Shown here one piece after another: positions 35,189 through 42,605 of a DNA stretch of 64,000 nucleotides. A program made the position numbers and the translations under genes. The DNA is from G963665085 sp963665085 (lineage in GTDB: Bacteria; Bacteroidota; Bacteroidia; Bacteroidales; JAAAOM01), in assembly GCA_963665085.2 (NCBI GenBank), contig CAXXXS010000001.1, forward strand, positions 62,001 to 126,000, in the 5' to 3' direction. Positions within the stretch are counted from its first letter, which is position 1. Every line of letters starts with the position of its first letter. Below the pieces are notes generated by a model, which saw only the letters and a list, made by a program, of their open reading frames with translations, was not told where the DNA came from and did not search any database.

Positions 35189-35223
35189 ATGTTGTCAAAT
35201 CTAAAATATTGATTTGACAACAT
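35189..35223. promoter_or_regulatory. Perfect 13-bp palindrome upstream of the SUMF1-like gene
   Basis: ATGTTGTCAAATC (35189-35201) and GATTTGACAACAT (35211-35223) with a 9-base AT-rich loop, centred about 87 bases before ATG 35293. There is no T run, so an operator or RNA leader is more likely than a terminator. The remainder of 34999-35292 contains REP-like strings (CCGAGGACAAAGGACGAG; CTGCGTTCTCTGCGGTTT) but no gene. Confidence 0.5.
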
Positions 35224-35292
35224 AAAATGTAATATATTCAAACAGATTACCTTTGATGTTTTGAAATACAAACAAAAGAAATAAATAATCGA

Positions 35293-36000
35293 ATGAAGAA
35301 AGAAAGAGCAGAGGGAACCTTAGATTTATCTTTAAAAAATTTATTACTAGAAATACCGGACGGAGAAGTTAACCTGAGAGATGACAGAACCCAACAGAAT
35401 TGGACTGTTCAGCTGGATGCTTTTTTTCTATCAAAATACCCGGTTACCCAGGATTTATATTACCAGGTAACAAAAGAGAATCCCAGCACTTTTAAGGGAG
35501 AAAAAAGACCTGTTGAAACAGTTAACTGGATAGAAGCGGCCATGTTTTGTAATGCCTTATCGGCAAAAGTAGGTTTAGAAAAATGCTATACGTTAAAAAA
35601 AGACGAAGAAATAATTTTCGAGAAAAAAGCAAATGGATTTCGACTGCCCACTGAAGCAGAATGGCAATATGCCTGTAAGGCCGGAACAACAGGAATCCGA
35701 TATGATGACTTGGATCAAATTGCATGGTATAAAAATAATTCGGGACATCACACACAAGACGTTGGATTAAAAAAGCCCAATGCATGGGGACTCTACGATA
35801 TGTTAGGAAACGTTTGGGAATGGTGTTCTGACCTGTACGACACCGAAATATATGGTGCATATCGCATATTTCGGGGAGGCGGATGGAGTGATGAAGAAAG
35901 AAGCATCATGGCAACTGTGCGACGACGAAGTCACCCTACAAAATTCAAAATTGACGATCTTGGATTTAGAATTGCAAGAAACAAAATTAATTCTCTGTAG
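35293..36000 (+). CDS. SUMF1/FGE-fold protein
   Basis: 235 residues covering one formylglycine-generating-enzyme (SUMF1) domain: FFLSKYPVTQDLYYQVTKEN, PVETVNWIEAAMFCNALS, FRLPTEAEWQYACKAG, WGLYDMLGNVWEWCSDLYD and IFRGGGWSDEE. No signal peptide. The fold is used by sulfatase-activating enzymes, by EgtB and by diversity-generating or kinase-associated proteins; I do not see the two active-site cysteines of true FGE, so catalytic activity is doubtful. No sulfatase is nearby. ATG at 35293. The gene is followed directly by a broken RibD-like gene. Confidence 0.8.
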   Translation: MKKERAEGTLDLSLKNLLLEIPDGEVNLRDDRTQQNWTVQLDAFFLSKYPVTQDLYYQVTKENPSTFKGEKRPVETVNWIEAAMFCNALSAKVGLEKCYTLKKDEEIIFEKKANGFRLPTEAEWQYACKAGTTGIRYDDLDQIAWYKNNSGHHTQDVGLKKPNAWGLYDMLGNVWEWCSDLYDTEIYGAYRIFRGGGWSDEERSIMATVRRRSHPTKFKIDDLGFRIARNKINSL

Positions 36001-36009
36001 TTATTATAT

Positions 36010-36474
36010 TTGGTAAGCAGTTTTGATATAGACTGGCCTTACCAAAAACCTGTATTTGTTTTAAGCACTAGTAAAAAAGCATATCTAAACAATATAAAGG
36101 TAAGGCAGAACTTATAAAAGGTTCTTTAAAAAGCATTCTTGATACCTTACACAAAAGAGGATTCCACAACCTTTATATTGATGGAGGAAAAACTATCCAG
36201 AGTTTCCTGAAAGAAGACTTAATCGACGAAATGATTATAACCATCATTCCATATCTTTTAGGAGAAGGAATTCCATTATTTACAGGACTCACCGAGAGAT
36301 TAGAATTTGAATGTATTGATACAAAAATCCATTTAGATAAAATTGTACAGAATCATTTTATCCGAAAAAAGTAAAAATATTGGAACCCATTCTTTTCAAG
36401 ATTAATTCTATACCTACCGTCTCGTATTTAAGCCTTCTTAATTTTTTAGTTTTTATATATCACTATATCCATTA
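36010..36474 (+). pseudogene. Broken RibD-C/dihydrofolate-reductase-like gene
   Basis: Two frames together give the C-terminal two thirds of a small RibD-C/DHFR-fold reductase. Frame one reads SFDIDWPYQKPVFVLSTSKK (about 36019-36098); the next frame continues GKAELIKGSLKSILDTLHKR, FHNLYIDGGKTIQSFLKEDL, IDEMIITIIPYLLGEGIPLF and IVQNHFIRKK to about 36373. The first 50-60 codons are absent, one base is gained or lost near 36098, and the expected stop after IRKK is lost through one extra A, extending the frame to 36474. Nonfunctional. Members of this family are often annotated as dihydrofolate reductase. Confidence 0.75.
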
Positions 36475-37126
36475 GGTCGCTTTCAACTTTCCAGTCGCGC
36501 AAACCCATTGCATCCAGCTTTTCTCTAATCTCTTCCTGGGTATAACTTGCAGCAATTGAAGTTTTCCAATACTTGGCCATTTTCCCTGCCAGAAAAGTTC
36601 CAAATACATAAACAATTACTCTTCCCATAAAACTTAAGTCCCTGCGATGATCATAAATACAGATTTTACCGTTGGGCTTTAATATTCTGGATATTTCTTT
36701 AAATACTTTTTCTGGCTCTATCCAATGATGTAGCGATTCCCTGGAGATAACCAAATCATAGTGGCTATCGGAAACACCTATCATCTCCTCACCCACTCCT
36801 ACAAAATATTGAGTTCTGCTGTCTAAGCCTTCTGCTCTTGCATTATCAAAGGCAACCTCAACCATATCTAAAGAAGGTTCAATTGCATCCAAATACAAAT
36901 CCGGCCTTTTCTTTAACAAACTAATCCCACTCCATCCCGGACCAGGCCCAATTTCAAGAACTTTTGAATCCTGTTTTGGTTCAACTTTGTTTATTACATT
37001 ATCAGCAAAAGAATCGTATTGTTTACCGAGCATTTTTTTCATCAATTCGCTATATTCTTTCATCGACATTTCAGATGAATTTTCAATTGCTCCACTTTCC
37101 GGAATTCTTGATTTTAAATTTTTCAT
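36446..37126 (-). CDS. Class I SAM-dependent methyltransferase
   Basis: 226 residues. The SAM-binding motif I is VLEIGPGPGWSGISLL, followed by LDAIEPSLDMVEVA (acidic end of strand 2) and the motif IV/post-IV region YDLVISRESLHHWIEPEKVF. The C-terminal part has one hydrophobic segment (FMGRVIVYVFGTFLAG). This is the Methyltransf_11/UbiE-like group; substrate unknown. ATG at 37126. Its end overlaps the read-through of the RibD-like pseudogene on the opposite strand. The 250 bases upstream (37127-37378) hold only a 40-codon frame beginning MQSQKKLIVFFFLFTIIS at 37218, which I do not call a gene. Confidence 0.85.
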   Translation of the reverse strand: MKNLKSRIPESGAIENSSEMSMKEYSELMKKMLGKQYDSFADNVINKVEPKQDSKVLEIGPGPGWSGISLLKKRPDLYLDAIEPSLDMVEVAFDNARAEGLDSRTQYFVGVGEEMIGVSDSHYDLVISRESLHHWIEPEKVFKEISRILKPNGKICIYDHRRDLSFMGRVIVYVFGTFLAGKMAKYWKTSIAASYTQEEIREKLDAMGLRDWKVESDLMDIVIYKN

Positions 37127-37378
37127 GCTTTTATTTTTTCTATAAAAGTATTTATACCCTATTTCAATAAAAATGAAAAATCGGCAAACATTATTTTTCT
37201 ATCGGCAAATAACATAAAATGCAATCCCAGAAAAAACTGATTGTATTCTTTTTCCTTTTCACAATCATTTCTGACTATAAAAAATCGCTTACGACCATGG
37301 AACAATCATTCGCCACAAAGAAGCAATCTCTAATAAAATGCACATTGAGAATTTGGTAATAGCACTTTAAAGCCTAAA

Positions 37379-37696
37379 ATGTCACAACAAAAAAAAGAGT
37401 ATTATGAGAAAAAAGCAGCAACAGATTCTCTATACCTATCGCTTATTAAAAATGGCTCAAAATATTTAAACAAAAAGGATTATAAAAAAGCAGAAGAAAA
37501 TTTTTATAATGCCTATGAAATAAAACCAAAAGATTTTAATGCACTTTATCTATATACCAAATCTTTGGTCTTAAATTGTGTAGAAAACAATCACTACTGT
37601 ATATCTGCTCACCGATCTTTGAATTATTTAGTGAGTAAATACCCGAATAACGAAAACATCATTTTACTGCAAGATTTAATGGAAACAAAAGAATAG
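37379..37696 (+). CDS. Small TPR-repeat protein
   Basis: 105 residues without signal peptide. A tetratricopeptide pair is visible: SLIKNGSKYLNKKDYKKAEE, NFYNAYEIKPKDFNALYLYT and a third degenerate helix pair ending NYLVSKYPNNENIILLQDLM. Such short TPR proteins usually serve as protein-binding scaffolds. ATG at 37379. It is the first gene of the one-direction accessory stretch and is followed by a strong terminator. Function unknown. Confidence 0.6.
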   Translation: MSQQKKEYYEKKAATDSLYLSLIKNGSKYLNKKDYKKAEENFYNAYEIKPKDFNALYLYTKSLVLNCVENNHYCISAHRSLNYLVSKYPNNENIILLQDLMETKE

Positions 37697-37720
37697 ATTA
37701 ATTAAAACAATGCTCACACC

Positions 37721-37754
37721 AAAAAATCGTACTGCATATTTCCGTACGATTTTT
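37721..37754. terminator. Bidirectional terminator
   Basis: AAAAAATCGTAC (37721-37732) and GTACGATTTTTT (37743-37754), a perfect 12-bp inverted repeat with A and T tails. Confidence 0.85.
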
Positions 37755-37801
37755 TGTTTTATACGGAATATCCCCGTACTTTTACATTAAAGATTATAAT
37801 T

Positions 37802-38086
37802 ATGGGAGCACAAAAACAAGATAAGGCGAGATTTGACACAAGATTGCCTTTAGAGCAAAAACAGTTTTTTGAGAAAGCTGCTATATTGGGTGGATACAGA
37901 AATCTTACTGATTTTGTAATTGTAACTGTCCAAAACAAAGCAAAAGAGATTATTGAGGAAAGAGAACAAATAATTGCCTCACAAAAAGACAAAGAAATAT
38001 TTTTTGATTCTTTGGTTAACTCTCCAAATCCAAATAGTGATTTGCTTTCTGCAAAAGATGAATACAACAAATTGACTTCTAAATGA
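37802..38086 (+). CDS. DUF1778-type antitoxin (TacA-like)
   Basis: 94 residues from ATG 37802. The N-terminal ribbon-helix-helix region is DKARFDTRLPLEQKQFFEKA AILGGYRNLTDFVIVTVQNK, the DUF1778 pattern (AILGGYRNLTDFV). The charged C-terminal tail (SLVNSPNPNSDLLSAKDEYNKL) is the part that usually binds and neutralises the partner acetyltransferase. The stop overlaps the start of the GNAT toxin gene (ATGA), the normal arrangement. An upstream open frame from 37754 lies in the terminator and is not used. A near -7 box (TACTTTTA) at 37784 region is only suggestive. Confidence 0.9.
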   Translation: MGAQKQDKARFDTRLPLEQKQFFEKAAILGGYRNLTDFVIVTVQNKAKEIIEEREQIIASQKDKEIFFDSLVNSPNPNSDLLSAKDEYNKLTSK

Positions 38087-38586
38087 GTTATTTAACCGAC
38101 CCACTTAATTCAAAGCACAATAAGGAAAATTTCTCATGCGGTAAAGATTTGTTAGATAATTATTTTTTGAAACAAGCTAATCAAGATGTAAAAAGAAAAC
38201 TTTCTGCTTGTTTTGTATTAGTAGATAAAGAAACTAAAAAGATCTCTGGATATTATACGCTTTCAAGCAATAGCATCTCACATAATTTGATTCCAGATTC
38301 ATTCAAAAAGAAATTGCCAAAATCATATTTATCGATTCCAACAATACTTTTAGGCAGATTAGCAATTGATAAAGATTTTCAAGGAAAAGGTATAGGTAAA
38401 ATGTTATTAATTGATTCCTTAAAAAGATGTTATGATACCTCTGATACATTAGGGGCTTTTGCTGTAATTGTTGACCCATTAGATAAAGAAGCTGTAAGAT
38501 TCTATGATAAATATGGATTTATAAAATTACCTGACAGTGGAAAAATGTTTCTTCCGATGAAAACTATAAAAGACTTATTTGAATAA
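38083..38586 (+). CDS. GNAT-family acetyltransferase toxin (TacT-like)
   Basis: 167 residues of the GNAT fold: CGKDLLDNYFLKQANQDVKR at the start, FVLVDKETKKISGYYTLSS, the acetyl-CoA pyrophosphate loop in LGRLAIDKDFQGKGIGKMLL and the C-terminal AVIVDPLDKEAVRFYDKYGF with the usual catalytic Tyr. Toxins of this class acetylate the amino group of aminoacyl-tRNAs and stop translation. It overlaps the antitoxin gene by four bases. Complete, so the module should be active. Confidence 0.9.
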   Translation: MSYLTDPLNSKHNKENFSCGKDLLDNYFLKQANQDVKRKLSACFVLVDKETKKISGYYTLSSNSISHNLIPDSFKKKLPKSYLSIPTILLGRLAIDKDFQGKGIGKMLLIDSLKRCYDTSDTLGAFAVIVDPLDKEAVRFYDKYGFIKLPDSGKMFLPMKTIKDLFE

Positions 38587-38764
38587 TACACCTTGTACAA
38601 CACACAATATAGAACAATTGGTTTTCATTGGTTTGTGGAGCATTGGTTCTTGCATCAGCGTTTTCCTCGGTAGATACTAATACGCAAAAAAACAACTGTT
38701 TCATATTATTAAACGTTGTTGGCAAGCATAATAACTACAAAACAACACACTTAATATATAAGTC

Positions 38765-39280
38765 ATGATAAGAATAAATAAAAAAGTATTTTGGACTGAT
38801 GAAGATGGTATTTCTATAATTACTGAGCGAATTAAAGAAAATACTTGTAAAACCAATATTAATCCTGAATTAATGTTTAGACAAAGTTATACTGGAATTA
38901 CTGGAAAACTATTTGTTGGAAACTGGACTTCATATGGATTTTGGATCTCAAAATATAGACATCAATTCATTCAATTTCGACCTGATATAATAACACGGTT
39001 CTATTTTATTGAGAGTTTACATGAAAAAAAAATTGAGATGAAATCTTCTATTGGTTTTTCTAGCATATTATTTTTTTTAATTATTATTCTTGTCTTTTCA
39101 TCTTCAGTTGCTTCTGAATTTGGCGATGCTGGATTCTTTAGTTTATTAATTATATTTTCATTATTATATATTCTCCTTACTAAAATTGAATATGAAAATA
39201 TGTTAGAAAATATTAAATCTAATATTCTCAATAATATAAATATTACAAAAAGTGATTTTGACATAAATTCCATCAATTAA
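38765..39280 (+). CDS. Membrane protein of unknown function
   Basis: 171 residues. The N-terminal 90 residues are soluble and contain aromatic-rich segments (FRQSYTGITGKLFVGNWTSY, FWISKYRHQFIQFRPDIITR); two adjacent helices follow (SSILFFLIIILVFSSSVASE and FSLLIIFSLLYILLTKI), and the tail is polar. No family recognised. It has 178 bases upstream without a gene and 189 downstream; the latter contains the element GCTTTATAACTGC shared with another intergenic region. ATG at 38765. Confidence 0.6.
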   Translation: MIRINKKVFWTDEDGISIITERIKENTCKTNINPELMFRQSYTGITGKLFVGNWTSYGFWISKYRHQFIQFRPDIITRFYFIESLHEKKIEMKSSIGFSSILFFLIIILVFSSSVASEFGDAGFFSLLIIFSLLYILLTKIEYENMLENIKSNILNNINITKSDFDINSIN

Positions 39281-39469
39281 CATGATACATTAGGACAAAA
39301 AATTGCAGAAATACCAGCCTACAACTGTACCTATCAAACATCGCAAAAAATAGAATATACATGCTACATTACTTCTCTCCTCCTCTATTACAACCTGATA
39401 CTTAAACAGCTCGCATGTTTACTCCGCTTTATAACTGCAAAACATTAACACCAACTAAAAACAAAAACG

Positions 39470-40006
39470 ATGAATAAAATCAAAACAATAGGCCTAACTA
39501 TTCTAACAATCGTTTTAACAACCGGATTTACTACCACAATCGATTTGGAAACGAAATCGCTACTCAATGGTAAAGTTGAGCTTAAAGTACCAAAGGACTT
39601 CAATATAATGTCTGAAGAATTAATGAAACTGAAGTATCCGTCAGAGAGAAGACCAACGTTAGTGTTTTCAAATGAATCGGGCGGAATAAATGTTGCCTTA
39701 AACCTGATCCAAAATCAGGCAAATCAAAAAATGATTCCTGCCTATAAAGACAATTTTGTACAGACATTCAAAAATATATATCCCTCGGCAGAATGGATAG
39801 ATAGTGGTGTTAAGACCATTAATGGAAAAGAAGTTGGATTTCTTGAATTAGTAACCCCTGCTATTGACACCGAAATTTATAATTTAATGTTCTTTACTGA
39901 CTTAGATGGCAAATTACTACTTTGTACATTTAATTGTACGAAAAAGAGCATTGACGAATGGACGCCAATCGCTAAAGAAATCATGAACTCTCTAAAAATA
40001 AAATAA
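39470..40006 (+). CDS. Exported protein of unknown function
   Basis: 178 residues with a signal peptide (MNKIKTIGLTILTIVLTTGF, cleavage near TTT). The mature part, VELKVPKDFNIMSEELMKLK, YPSERRPTLVFSNESGGINV, NLIQNQANQKMIPAYKDNFV and LFFTDLDGKLLLCTFNCTKK, has the look of small periplasmic or secreted proteins of a Mog1/PsbP-like fold (membrane-bound or soluble alpha/beta domains that test for changes such as TPAIDTEIYNL), but I cannot assign a family. ATG at 39470. Confidence 0.6.
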   Translation: MNKIKTIGLTILTIVLTTGFTTTIDLETKSLLNGKVELKVPKDFNIMSEELMKLKYPSERRPTLVFSNESGGINVALNLIQNQANQKMIPAYKDNFVQTFKNIYPSAEWIDSGVKTINGKEVGFLELVTPAIDTEIYNLMFFTDLDGKLLLCTFNCTKKSIDEWTPIAKEIMNSLKIK

Positions 40007-40093
40007 TTCTTGAGCAATAATTATACTGTATATAAGGAAATTATATTTTGCTTTTGCACAAAAAACAAAATACACCTGTGTGTTATTAAAAAC

Positions 40094-40203
40094 GGACACG
40101 TCCATTTTTAAAAATGCACATGACGATTTTCAAAAATGCCCATGAGGGTTTTTGAAAATGCACGTGTCGGTTTTTGAAAACGATGCTGTCCGTTTTTTAG
40201 ACC
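40094..40203. repeat. Five tandem 22-bp repeats
   Basis: Units start at 40094, 40116, 40138, 40160 and 40182, all exactly 22 bp. Units 2-4 follow the pattern GCaCaTGtcGgTTTTTgAAAA-t; units 1 and 5 are more diverged and end the array with AAAACGGACA and TGTCCGTTTT, which are inverted copies of each other, so the array can fold on itself. The rest of 40007-40540 (about 530 bases) contains no gene I can support; the minus-strand frame across the repeats is a translation of the repeat. Confidence 0.75.
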
Positions 40204-40540
40204 CTTGTCTATCATAGAAAATTCTATCCGATTTATCTTATTTTTTACCTCATGCCAACTACCCTGCATCCCAGCCTTTATATTGCGCTGCATACACATA
40301 AGAGCTAATTTTTTATGATAAGATGAAAATAAACAGCATGTTTTTTCGAGTCAGTTTCCCCACTAATTACTAGTTAATTAGCTATTGATTTTATAAGTTT
40401 ACGCATAACTAATTAAAACAATTTTGATAACCTAAATATAACTGGATGGAAAAAGCAGAAAACATTCCTTTTATAACCCCATATGGTATGTTTTATTCTT
40501 ATATAAACAAGTTGGTAGCTATTGAAAGAACATACAACTC

Positions 40541-41230
40541 ATGAGGTTCATCATTTTAATAGGATTATTGACTTTTACAGTCTCTTCATATTCTCAAGAC
40601 TGCAAAATCTGTGGTATCTATGATGAACAAGTATTCTATAGATATGCAATTCTTGAATTGAAAGAAAATAATGATTACACTTTTCATATAATGACATGGT
40701 TTGACCATGTTAAAACAAAAGGAAGATATAAAATTGAGAATGATTCTATCATATTTGAGCAGTTACAAGGAGATTCAATTGAATTGAAGCAAAAAAGATA
40801 TTCTATAAACAAAAAAGAAATAGATTTAGAGTATTGGCATTTATCTAAAACCAATAAATACAAAGAATTCAACTCTATCCCTTTTGAAAAAAGTGATTTA
40901 CATCTTTTTGTAAACTCTTTAATTATAGACTCATTAGGTTTTACTAATAATATAAAAAGTTATAAAGGACTATTGTATTTGATAGTAAGAGAACCTACTT
41001 ATCCCCAGAAACCATTGATAATTTTGAACGATAAACCAATAAAGTATATGTTTGAATTGGATTTTTATAATGAATCACAACTTATTGACTATAATATCTT
41101 AGATAGTACAATGAGCATAGTACATGAAAAAGATACAATAAAGCCATATTCAAATGGATTCATTAGATTGATTACTAAACCTGAACTTATTGAAAGTAAC
41201 ATAACAATTTTAAATGTACATAATAGATAA
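40541..41230 (+). CDS. Exported protein of unknown function, coupled to an ATP-grasp gene
   Basis: 229 residues with a signal peptide (MRFIILIGLLTFTVSSYSQ) and a cysteine pair just after it (DCKICGIYDEQVF). The mature protein is acidic and beta-rich: ILELKENNDYTFHIMTWFDH, KGRYKIENDSIIFEQLQGDS resembles lipocalin-like or DUF-type domains measuring accumulation of short strands. The end (KPLIILNDKPIKYMFELDFY) resembles carboxypeptidase-regulatory-like domains. No catalytic motif. Its last 17 bases overlap the start of the ATP-grasp gene, so the two are translationally coupled. Confidence 0.6.
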   Translation: MRFIILIGLLTFTVSSYSQDCKICGIYDEQVFYRYAILELKENNDYTFHIMTWFDHVKTKGRYKIENDSIIFEQLQGDSIELKQKRYSINKKEIDLEYWHLSKTNKYKEFNSIPFEKSDLHLFVNSLIIDSLGFTNNIKSYKGLLYLIVREPTYPQKPLIILNDKPIKYMFELDFYNESQLIDYNILDSTMSIVHEKDTIKPYSNGFIRLITKPELIESNITILNVHNR

Positions 41231-42383
41231 ACCATACATTTCAGATTTTCTTATCAATACTATAAAAGAAAATAACTTTCCTATAGTTGAAACTGAAGTA
41301 GCTAAAAAATTGATAAATGATAACACACTAAATTGGATTAGTGAAGAAGCGGCTATTACGCAAATTAAAAACAATCCACATAAACAGATTTACACTAATT
41401 CAGAAAATGCCTTAAGCTGGATAGAAAATCATTTTGGAGACAGTGAATTGGCAAAACAAATCAATATTTTCAAAGATAAAGTTGCATTTAGAGAACAGAT
41501 TAAGTCGATTTTCCCCGGCTTTAAGTTTCAAAAAATCAAACTACAAAAAATACAAAACATCAAAACGGAAGATTTGTCATTCCCATTCGTAATTAAACCT
41601 TCGATAGGTTTTTTAAGTATTGGTGTTTTTATAATAAAAAATGAAAACGATTGGATAAACGCAAAAAAAGAGATAACTCCACAAAACCTGGAAACTATTT
41701 TTCCAAAAAATGTACTTGACACCTCTCATTTCATCATTGAAGACTTCATACAGGGTGAAGAATATGCCATAGATTATTATCATAATGACAAAGGGGAAGT
41801 TGTCCTGTTAAATGTTTTATATCATTTGTTTTCATCAGGAACAGATACAAGCGACAGAGTTTATCTGACTTCCAAAGAGATAATCAATCAGCATAAACAT
41901 GAGTTGGAAATTTTCTTAAGTAAAATTGGCAATCAACTTAATCTAAAAAATTTCCCTGCTCATGCAGAGGTAAGAATAGACGATAATGGCAAAATAACTC
42001 CCATTGAAATTAACCCTCTTCGTTTTGGAGGTTGGTGTACAACAGCTGATTTATTAGGAATTTCAACAGGTCTTAATCCTTACGAATATTACTTCAGAAA
42101 CAAACGTCCTGATTGGGACAAAGTTTATCAAGGTAAAGAAAACAAAATTTTTAGCCTTATTGTCTTAGATAATAATTCAGGATTTGCACCAAAAGATATT
42201 GCTAAATTTGATTATACCGCATTAGAAAATGATTTTGAAAATGCCATCTTAGTAAGAAAATTAGATATATGCAAATATCCCATCTTTGGATTTGTTTTTA
42301 CAGAAACCAAACAAAAACAAAGTGACGAACTAATTCATATTCTCAATTCAAATTTGAGAAAATATATTACTCTAAAAGATTAA
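41214..42383 (+). CDS. ATP-grasp domain enzyme
   Basis: 389 residues. A short N-terminal preATP-grasp region (MYIIDKPYISDFLINTIKEN) is followed by the ATP-grasp core: FPFVIKPSIGFLSIGVFII (nucleotide-binding lysine), HFIIEDFIQGEEYAIDYYHN and the metal-binding HAEVRIDDNGKITPIEINPLR with Glu and Asn ligands. Such enzymes ligate a carboxylate to an amine or thiol with ATP; the substrate is not evident and no biosynthetic cluster accompanies it except the coupled exported protein. ATG at 41214, 17 bases inside the upstream gene. Cytoplasmic. Confidence 0.85.
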   Translation: MYIIDKPYISDFLINTIKENNFPIVETEVAKKLINDNTLNWISEEAAITQIKNNPHKQIYTNSENALSWIENHFGDSELAKQINIFKDKVAFREQIKSIFPGFKFQKIKLQKIQNIKTEDLSFPFVIKPSIGFLSIGVFIIKNENDWINAKKEITPQNLETIFPKNVLDTSHFIIEDFIQGEEYAIDYYHNDKGEVVLLNVLYHLFSSGTDTSDRVYLTSKEIINQHKHELEIFLSKIGNQLNLKNFPAHAEVRIDDNGKITPIEINPLRFGGWCTTADLLGISTGLNPYEYYFRNKRPDWDKVYQGKENKIFSLIVLDNNSGFAPKDIAKFDYTALENDFENAILVRKLDICKYPIFGFVFTETKQKQSDELIHILNSNLRKYITLKD

Positions 42384-42519
42384 AAACTACTACCAACAAT
42401 CTATACATAAAGCAGGCGTTACAGTAGTAAATTCAAGGCTTTTTGTTCGCTTCAACATCGTAATGATTTGGTGAGTTTAAAGTCCGCAATCGCCTACATA
42501 TCATATATTTACCATTTTT

Positions 42520-42590
42520 AGCTCATTCAACAAAACGATATAGCTCAATAATTAATAGTTTTCGAGCTAAAAAGAGTATTTTTGTGAGCT
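42520..42590. promoter_or_regulatory. Four AGCT-centred sites spaced 22-23 bp: putative operator of the fic gene
   Basis: AGCT cores lie at 42520, 42542, 42565 and 42587 (spacing 22, 23, 22). Sites 1 and 2 read TTTTTAGCTCA and ATATAGCTCAA; sites 3 and 4 are the same motif inverted (GAGCTAAAAA, TGAGCTTAAAAA). The -7 box at 42577-42584 falls between sites 3 and 4. This is the layout expected for cooperative binding of a dimeric repressor on one face of the helix; the winged-helix Fic protein encoded directly downstream is the obvious candidate. Confidence 0.6.
42577..42584 (+). promoter_or_regulatory. Candidate -7 box of the fic gene
   Basis: TATTTTTG (TAnnTTTG), 21 bases before ATG 42606, embedded in the AGCT operator array. 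Confidence 0.5.
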
Positions 42591-42605
42591 TAAAAAGAAA
42601 AAAAA

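Noticed and set aside
37218..37360. Small frame beginning MQSQKKLIVFFFL
   Set aside because: Only about 45 codons, no homology seen, no promoter; hydrophobic start is probably chance in AT-rich DNA.
40094..40203. Possible CRISPR array
   Set aside because: Units are contiguous 22-mers with no spacers and no cas genes are nearby.
40108..40299. 63-codon minus-strand reading frame
   Set aside because: More than half of it is translation of the 22-bp repeat array; no start signal and no family resemblance.
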